A DNA stretch of 64,000 nt from Cercis canadensis. Its lineage: Eukaryota; Streptophyta; Magnoliopsida; Fabales; Fabaceae. The position numbers and the translations under genes are program-made. The stretch is from contig QAOA01008120.1 in NCBI GenBank assembly GCA_003255065.1, forward strand, positions 71,341 through 135,340. Reading direction: 5' to 3'. The notes under the pieces were generated by a model. It was not told the origin of the DNA. It made no database searches and worked only from the letters and a program-made list of their open reading frames with translations. Shown here piece by piece: positions 57,213 through 64,000 of the stretch. Position 1 is the stretch's first letter. Each line of letters begins with the position of its first letter.

Positions 57213-59121
57213 TTGAAGGACGAGGAAGAGCTATCGTATTATGCTATTTGCACTAATAATGGAGGCGGAAGAGAAGCCAAGAAGGAGGAGCTCAATCAGC
57301 AATTGGATTGCCAAGAAGGAGGAGGAGGTGAGAGGGAGAAGAGTGTCTTAGGAGGTTTTGTTTTGTGGTTGTTGCTTGAAGTTGAGAGAGGAGAGCAAGC
57401 ACAAATGAGTTAAGTTGTGTACAAAATTGTCCCTAGATAAACTCGTGTAAATTCGAGGGAAAATTGTAAAATTGCATAAAATCGAACAAAATCACAATTT
57501 TAACTTCAACATCTATTTGAGCATGTTTTCTTTTTTTCCCCTCTTTTCAGTTGGGTTGGGGTGTTGGGCTTTTTACCCTTATGCCCAAACCAAGGTTTAA
57601 AATTTTGTTTTGGTGTTTCGTTTCGGTCACCAAAGAATAAGAACATTTCAGAAATTTCGTGAAAACAAAATATTTTTAAAAAAATATTCTTAATATTTCT
57701 AAGTAATAATTTTTTAAAATTTTAAAGGATTCTAATATAATAATGACTAGTACTTGGCCTTGTGTTGATGTGCAGGTGACGGAGGTGGCGCACGACACTG
57801 AATAGAAAATNAATTTTATTAGGTGTTAGAGTTGGTTTAATGATTATCCAAATTATAATCTTAGTAGAATTTTAGGAATCTAATAAACATGATCTAATTT
57901 CACTCTTTTTCCCGCTCTTTTTCCAAGTTTTAAAGGGTATTTAATTTTATCACTTAAACTTCAAAATTTATCAAAAAAAAAACTTTGAAATTCTTATTAC
58001 CGTGTGTTTAATTATCCAAGAAACTTTTTTATATGAAATATCTGATAAAATTTGAAGCATTGTGAAAGCCTCAAGTATAATACTAAAGTTGTATTTTATA
58101 TATCTAAGTACTTTAATCTCGGCAAATACTCTCCTTCCCTTTTCCTAACATATTGCATTCCTACTAGAATAAAAATTAATAAAAAATTAATTTCACCTTT
58201 TTACCATAACCATGAAACTACAAAACTAATTGCCAACCTAAAAAGAAAAACTAATTATAACTTTAACAAATTCACTTTAGTTTATGTCTATTTATTGGAT
58301 ATTTCTTACCACATTTTTTCTTTTCTTACTTATTTTTTGAGATGGTTTTTCTTTCTTATTAATATATAGAGTTTTCTTACTTATTAAGATTTTAGTTCGA
58401 GAATTAAGCTCAAAGATAAATATCTAAAAAAATAAACATAAAGGAAATAAGAAAAGTTATTCAATCATGAGAATATCGATAAACTAATCCAGAAACTTGT
58501 TGTATCCTATATCAATTCACCAATAATATGTTTAGTCTAAGACTTCACAGAAAATAAAGTGAGGGGAGCATGAGTTCTTAATTTTCTATTTTAATCTCAA
58601 GCTTCAAGTAATAAGCCGTACTCTAGTCTCCCCACTTTTAGAGCAACTTATCCATAAACTATCTTCCAACCAATTAATAGTTTTTCCTTAATTTTTTTAA
58701 TAATTAATGTTTCCCAGCCCTGTATTTTAATTTTCAAGAAGCATATAAAAATTGAAACGTTAAATATTCCAAAGAAGTACATATTAATGTTTGACTCTAG
58801 GTACGAGCAAAAAACTTGCTAGTCACGACTTGAATACCACTCCACCATATGTTTTTTGGCTTTTAGAAACGAATTCATGAACAATGTTCAAATTTAAGAG
58901 TTTCAATAAATTCCGACGGAGAAAGATAAGTATCCATGAGGGTCAACAATCAAGCAAATTGCCTCTCAATCTCTCTTTCATAATTTACATGGTTGTCTTT
59001 TTGTGGATTGTGGAACAGCATTGACCAAATCTTTGTTGTTCTATGAGGGTCAACGATCAGGAAAATTGCCTCCCAATCAAAGAGTTTCAATAAATTCCGG
59101 CAGAGAAAGATAAGTATCCAT
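57213..59121. other. intergenic, with one N and a small local duplication
   Basis: A Glu/Gly-rich open stretch at 57213-57413 has no family motif. The rest is AT-rich. The N at 57811 shows no flanking duplication, unlike the others. At 58888-59120, two phrases (AAGAGTTTCAATAAATTCCG and GAGGGTCAAC-ATCA) each occur twice, a degenerate partial duplication. Confidence 0.5.
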
Positions 59122-59213
59122 TGTTAGAGAAACTGGTGCAACTCCGTTGGAGATAAAGCTTCAACCTGGTGCAACCACCTTATAGATAAGTTTTAATATT
59201 TAAATACTGCTAT
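59122..59213 (+). repeat. LTR fragment related to the 19.7-kb copia LTR
   Basis: TGTTAGAGAAACTGGTGCAA and the following 70 bases match, on the opposite strand, the first 90 bases of the LTR that begins at 20076. Similarity stops after CTGCTAT. It is the 5' tip of an LTR without any element. Confidence 0.85.
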
Positions 59214-59270
59214 TTGAATAAATAACTACATTTTTAATCTATAAGATTTTAAAGTTTTTTTATTTTAATC

Positions 59271-60226
59271 ACTCTACAATCCAAGCTGCCCAACAAAAAA
59301 CCAAAAAACTAAATGCTTTAAATGATAAACCACTAAAATAAAAATAAATAAAATTACTACCGCCTAAAATAAAGAAACCCATCTGGTTTCTTTGTTAAAA
59401 TTGACCCCCATTTTCAGAAGTCCAAGAGGCGTAGAACCAACAGGGGAGAATAGGAACTCTTCGACTTGAAAGAGTGCATACGACCCTAATTTCCTTCTCC
59501 TCTGATTTATCATTTCTCTACTATGAAATTAGTAGAGTTGGCAAATTGGGCCGGGCCAAATTCAATTTGGGCCAACACAGTGATGGCCCAGCCCAGCCCT
59601 CCACGGGCTATAGGTTAATACAAGCTAGCCTACTTTTTTTTTTATTATTTGTATTGTATTTATTTGAAATTGGGCATTAAATTAACAAGACTTTAGTCCT
59701 TTTTTCTTAAAGATTTTAGACTTATTTGGCTAAATTTTTAATGCATNACTCTACAGTCCAAGCTGCCCAACAAAAAACCAAAAAACTAAATGCTTTAAAT
59801 GATAAACCACTAAAATAAAAATAAATCAAATTACTACCGCCTAAAATAAAGAAACCCATCTGGTTTCTTTGTTAAAATTGACCCCCATTTTCAGAAGTCC
59901 AAGAGGCGTAGAACCAACAGGGGAGAATAGGAACTCTTCGGCTTGAAAGAGTGCATACGACCCTAATTTCCTTCTCCTCTATTAGATTTATCATTTCTCT
60001 ACTATGAAATTAGTAGAGTTGGCAAATTGGGCCGGGCCAAATTCAATTTGGGCCAACACAGTGATGGCCCAGCCTAGCCCTCCACGGGCTATAGGTTAAT
60101 ACAAGCTAGCCTACTTTTTTTTTATTATTTGTATTGTATTTATTTGAAATTGGGCATTAAATTAACAAGACTTTAGTCCTTTTTTCTTAAAGATTTTAGA
60201 CTTATTTGGCTAAATTTTTAATGCAT
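59271..60226. repeat. about 477-bp direct duplication around a single N (probable assembly artefact)
   Basis: 59271-59746 (476 bp) and 59748-60226 (479 bp) are nearly identical and meet at the N at 59747. Differences are a 4-base insertion, about one poly-T length change and a few substitutions. The left copy ends mid-element within a hAT transposon that the right copy continues through, which supports an uncollapsed contig overlap. Confidence 0.87.
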
Positions 60227-60701
60227 CTAATTCATAAATCCTAATTGAACAAAATTAGACGAATAATAATGCATAACACATTAACAATAACACTTAGAGT
60301 CTTAAGCAAATACATATTAATGTTGATAAACAAATCTAAATAGGCATATAATAGCACACTAATTAAAGTACCAATTACAATCTAATTAAAGTTCTCAATT
60401 CTTACAATAATTGATTCACTTCATAATTTCATTTTACTTACTCTTAATAAATTGAAGTTCAAATTTAAACTCTTAACAACAGAATATAGGATTTTGAATT
60501 TGGGAAGAGAATTGGAGAATTAGGCCAAATGACAGTCTTGTAAAAAAAAAAGAGGAGGGGGGGGGGGGTATGCCAAGCCAGCTCAAACTCAAATTGGTCG
60601 TGGACCATATTGGCCTTATTTTATTTGGAGCTGGGATTTTTAGAACTTAGTCTTCTTTGTTTTTGGAGTGAAATCAAGCCTAGCCTATTTTGTCAGCTCT
60701 A
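60014..60701. mobile_element. non-autonomous hAT element
   Basis: A 688-bp element. The left TIR is TAGAGTTGGCAAATTGGGCC. The right end, complemented, is TAGAGCTGACAAAATAGGCT, an imperfect TIR of the TAGAGnTGGCAAA type used by plant hAT elements. It is flanked by 8-bp GAAATTAG (60006-60013) and GAAATTAC (60702-60709), 7 of 8 identical. hAT transposons make 8-bp duplications. There is no transposase inside. A run of 12 G lies at 60557-60568. A partial second copy of its left half at 59535-59746 is probably an assembly artefact. Confidence 0.84.
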
Positions 60702-60709
60702 GAAATTAC

Positions 60710-61246
60710 TCACCCCAAGGCCACAAATCCTTAAGTTTAGAATGTGAGAGAGAGACTAACTTGCAATTTTTTTCAAAAGCTATCAACACAACCCCTAGGA
60801 TCTAGCTAGTGAAGGGGCAGCAACTTGAATTCTTCTACATTACACACCAAGACAGGCATGCATCCAAAGTTGAAGGTGAAATTTGAGAAATTGTTTATGC
60901 CTTATGGCCTTCTACTAATTTCTGTGTAGTTTTAGATTGAAAATTTTGGGAATCTACTCATATGAAACAACTTTGCTAAATTAAATGAATTATTGTCATC
61001 TTTCTTAAGCTTTTCCTTTCTCCTTCTCTTGTTCATCCAATTTTTAAGACTAAGGTACCAGGTTCGTTGATTCATTCGAAACAATGTTGGATTTTCGTCA
61101 TTTCGTTTGAAATCCAGCGAATCTAACTTTCTCAAAATGATAGAATTTTTATCTTGTATATGCATTTTCGTGATGAATAGGCCATTACCTGAGGGGCCTA
61201 TTCGTCACGCTCCTAATCTCAAATAGCATAAGCATATCAGATTTGG
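60710..61246. other. intergenic, nothing recognised
   Basis: AT-rich. Probably the 5' part of the Helitron that follows, but no Rep domain or TC terminus was seen. Confidence 0.45.
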
Positions 61247-63062
61247 TGTGGGAAGAGACGTGGAACTTGATGTATGATGATATCATCCATAAGCGACGAA
61301 GACTGTTCAATAATCCTAGTAAAAATTATAATGTTATGAAATAGATATATTTAATACAATTAATAATATAATAGATGTGGATATCAATTTGCTAATTATG
61401 TAATATATTTTGTGAGGTAGTAATGCATGTGCTTTTTCCTAAAATGCAATATTATATGATTAATTATGCAAATATAATGACAACATACATGTCTGAATTT
61501 CTTACAGGACTAAGTATGAGTAACGATAGCTTAAAGAGCATATGTTACAGAATTATGGGAAGAATCTACATGATTACCCACCTATGTTATTTGCAACAGA
61601 TTTTAGTAGTTCATTTGGACAAAATAGATTGATCTATTATGAGACCGCTTATGACAGGGATGATCTAGTACAATAGCATATGGAATTAATCTCAAGACTT
61701 ACGGATGAGTAGAAGACTGTATATGAGAAAATCATGACTACCATTTTTCTAACAATGGTGGTCAATTCTTTCTGTATGGTTATGGTGAAACCAGAAAGAC
61801 ATGTCTATAAAACACTATCTACTGCTCTATGTTCAAAAGGTAACATAGTGCTGACAATAGCTTTAAGTGGTATCGCATCCCTTCTCCTTCCTGGTGGTAG
61901 AACAACACATTCTAAATTTTGCATCCCTCTAAATGTCAATGGGGATACATTTTGTAACATAAAACTAGGCACCCCCTAGTGGAACTACTGGTTGTTGCAA
62001 AATTAATCATTTAGGATAAGGCCCCTATGATGCACAAACATTATTTTGAGGTATTGGACAAAACTCTTAGAGATATACTGAAGCATACAGGTACAAAAGC
62101 CGTACACACGCCATTTGGAGGTAAGGTTGTGGTACTAGGTGGGGACTTCAGATAAATACTCCTAGTGATACCCTGTGGTAGTAGACAAGATATTGTTGCT
62201 ACTACCATAAACTCTTCCTACCTGTGAAAACATTTTTCGGTGCTAATTTCAATTTAAACTTTATTATGGATAACATTAACACATTATGATCCCTCGTGCA
62301 TGTTTTTCTGTCAAACATGTGTAGGTTTTGAACCTAACAAAAAAACATGAGATTGGAAACAGGATATGCAAATGCCAACACAGTAGGACTAAGTCAGTTC
62401 TCCAATTGGTTATTGAAGGTTGGTGACGGTGAAGCAGGATATACGAATGATGGTGAAGCTGTTATTCAGATGTCAGATGACATATCCCTATGTTGTGTTG
62501 ATGATTCAATTCATGATATAGTGAATTCAACTTATCTTGGATTCATGACAAACATGCAAGATCCAAAATATTGCCAAGAAATAGCGATCCTCACCCTTAC
62601 ACTAGAAGTGGTGAGAAAACTGAATGATTATTTGGTTTCCTTGTTGCCTAGTGATGAAAAGATATATTTCAATTCAAACAATACGTGCAAATGATGGGGA
62701 AACGAACTAGATGATATCCATACACCCGAATTCCTAAATGGCATCACCTCATTCGGCCTTCCAAACCACAAGTTAGTACTGAAGTTGGGCGTGCCCATTA
62801 TCTTATTAAGGAATATAGGTTAACGAATGGATTGTGCAATGGAACGAGAGTGATAATCACCTAACTTGGAAGATATATAATAGAGAGAAAAATTATTTAT
62901 GGCAGTAACATAAGAGAAAATGTTTTCATTCCAAGGATGAACCTGATATCCTCTGATAAGAATATGCCTTTTAGACTACAAAGAAGACAATTTCTCTTGC
63001 AGGTTTGTTTTGCCATGACAATAAATAAGAGTCAAAGCCAATCGCTGTCGCACATTGGGTTA
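61247..63062 (+). mobile_element. Helitron remnant with PIF1-like helicase, interrupted on the right
   Basis: + strand, in several frames. WNLMYDDIIHKRRRLFNNP (61270-61320) precedes the ATPase. A degraded Walker A region follows (YGYGETRKT near 61780; the usual form is GGTGKT), then LSTALCSKGNIVLTIALSGI, LLPGGRTTHSKF, and a Walker-B-type stretch (62010-62150, including TPFGGKVVVLGGDF). The C-terminal motifs come last (LEVVRKLNDYLVSLLPSDEK, IHTPEFLNGIT, LPNHKLVLKLGVPIILL, to about 63060). Stops and frame changes are frequent. It shares a 550-bp block with the Helitron at 31990-33188, so both belong to one family. The gypsy LTR at 63063 cuts it in the C-terminal SLSH-G segment. Confidence 0.85.
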
Positions 63063-63344
63063 TGATGAAGACCAGCCCAAAGCTAGTCGGACTCCAAGCC
63101 CACTAGCCAGTCGACAACACGCCGCATCTTCAGCACGACAAGGCGCCACTAGTTTAACTCTTCAACTACTATAAATATGCCCATAGTGCAGTCTAAGAGG
63201 TAACTGATTAGAATTGTATCTAGATTGTATTATCTCTCTTATCACATACCTATTCTAACTTAAGCATCGGAGAGCCTTCCTCAGCCCACTACCAAGCTTG
63301 GCTTATTATAGGTACATCCAATCCGGACATTTCTGGCATCAACA
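63063..63344 (+). repeat. 5' LTR of the gypsy element
   Basis: Begins TGATGAAGACC where Helitron similarity stops, and ends GGCATCAACA directly before the primer site. It is 282 bp. A TATAAATA box lies at 63170-63177 (LTR promoter candidate). The start is inferred from the Helitron breakpoint, since the 3' LTR is not in the window. Confidence 0.75.
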
Positions 63345-63345
63345 A

Positions 63346-63363
63346 TTGGCGCCGTCTGTGGGG
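63346..63363 (+). other. Primer binding site of the gypsy element
   Basis: TTGGCGCCGTCTGTGGGG, the common plant gypsy primer site type, one base after the LTR. Confidence 0.85.
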
Positions 63364-63414
63364 ACCGATTTACATCCCACATTTTTTTTCTATCATGGTA
63401 AATACTTGAAACAA

Positions 63415-64000
63415 TGCCTATATGCCTCTTCCATCAGGTGGTCGGCTACAACGTAGTCCTACCCCACAAGAGAGCAATAACAACCAGGAAGATACTACTC
63501 CTCAACAGCTAAGCGAACGTATTCTCCACCTTGAAACAGCCTTGCAACATGAGCGGCAGCACCGAAGAAGGGTGCCTACCCAATCCACCAAGATAGAAAC
63601 AGCCTCTACCCCATCTCTTTTTCATCACCTAACAAACCACTTTTACCAGAGACTGCCTCAACCTTACCCACATTGGTTCCCCCGCCCACCGATCTACCCA
63701 CATCCATCTATCTATACACCTCAAGCTAGCTACACACAGTATGATCCTTTTAACGACATACCTCACCCACCCCAGCTTGGCACAAGTTACGCCCAAGGCT
63801 ACCCGCCAAATCATCAACCTACTATTCCTTAAGCCTTATGGGATGGATCACACCCATTCACCATACACATAATGAGCACTCCAATACCCAAGAATTTTTG
63901 TCCACCAACGCAGCTTGAGGCATATGATGGTACTACGGATCCCTAAGAACACTTGACTTTGTTCCGATCGGCTATGTTACTCACGGTCGCCCCAGATCCG
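63415..64000 (+). pseudogene. gag N-terminal region of the gypsy element, partial
   Basis: A Gln/Pro-rich, coiled-coil-like leader starts at MPLPSGGRLQRSPTPQESNN (63415-63832). The start of the gypsy gag domain follows (IPKNFCPPTQLEAYDGTTDP near 63880, then TLFRSAMLLTVAPD). The window ends inside the domain. Fossil. Confidence 0.8.

Larger units (their letters stand above)
63063..64000 (+). mobile_element. Ty3/gypsy element, 5' end; continues beyond the window
   Basis: A 5' LTR (63063-63344), primer site and gag start are present, and the remainder is off the right edge. The gag text and primer site suggest the Tat/Ogre side of plant gypsy elements. It is inserted in a Helitron helicase gene, so it is younger than that Helitron. 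Whether it is whole cannot be judged from here; the visible gag start already shows a break. Confidence 0.85.

Noticed and set aside
57213-57413. Glu/Gly-rich open stretch after the GLR fragment
   Set aside because: Starts in GLR-derived sequence, has low complexity and no family motif; chance open frame.
57811-57811. N at 57811 as another duplicated contig join
   Set aside because: No direct duplication is visible on either side, so this N has another cause.
58052-58369. 105-residue open stretch
   Set aside because: AT-driven Lys/Ile/Phe/Tyr-rich composition, no motif, no neighbouring exon; not supported as a gene.
59535-59746. A second, truncated hAT copy
   Set aside because: It is the left copy of the N-flanked duplication and ends at the N; best explained as an assembly artefact.
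31990-63062. The two Helitron pieces as one element split by later insertions
   Set aside because: Both carry the same C-terminal helicase block, so they are separate copies of one family, not two halves.
1-64000. tRNA, rRNA and CRISPR arrays
   Set aside because: No clover-leaf consensus boxes, ribosomal sequence or regular spacer arrays noticed; CRISPR is not expected in a plant nuclear genome.

Overview
The window is a gene-poor, repeat-dense piece of a plant nuclear genome, most likely a eudicot. The evidence is plant-type Ty1/copia elements (including two Sireviruses), a MuDR-like transposon carrying a plant mobile domain (PMD) gene, Helitron helicase pieces, AT-rich intergenic DNA, and host remnants of plant families: phytocyanin, ABC1-type kinase (ABC1K) and glutamate receptor-like (GLR) channels. 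I found no host gene that looks intact. Every recognisable host gene is a pseudogene or a fragment.

Layout, left to right. 1-17005: a Sirevirus on the + strand, cut by the left edge. Its envelope-like region is split by a 7-kb MULE (7890-14882) with about 200-bp TIRs, a 9-bp target duplication, a PMD gene and a mudrA-type transposase in convergent orientation. 17194-17594: a broken phytocyanin exon. 19739-22732: the 3' part of a minus-strand copia element. 22733-24972: a CACTA-like end followed by exon fragments of at least two unrelated host genes, one clearly the C-terminus of an ABC1K protein. 26400-26790: an LTR fragment. 27267-30135: a long solo LTR with target duplication, between two copies of a 340-bp repeat. 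31990-33188: a Helitron 3' portion with a plausible CTAG-T terminus.

35567-40626: a complete-length minus-strand copia element with a perfect 5-bp target duplication, about 140 bp upstream of a GLR pseudogene (40771-45696). A different solo LTR sits in an exon of that pseudogene. 46981-57212: a second GLR pseudogene whose first intron holds a 9-kb minus-strand Sirevirus (47446-56689). 59122-59213: an LTR fragment related to the 19.7-kb copia. 60014-60701: a non-autonomous hAT element. 61247-63062: a second Helitron helicase remnant, interrupted by a Ty3/gypsy element whose 5' LTR starts at 63063 and which runs off the right edge.

A technical point affects any reading of the region. Single N characters at 43107, 50124 and 59747 each sit exactly between two near-identical direct copies of 322, 216 and about 477 bp, and a smaller case occurs at 22869. 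These look like contig joins whose overlap was not collapsed, so about 1 kb is probably false duplication. The biology is a layered history of insertion into a decaying tandem GLR locus and its surroundings. The most unusual pieces are the PMD gene in the position mudrB holds in MuDR, and the chimeric host-gene block beside the CACTA-like end. I see no convincing sign of a wholly new system.
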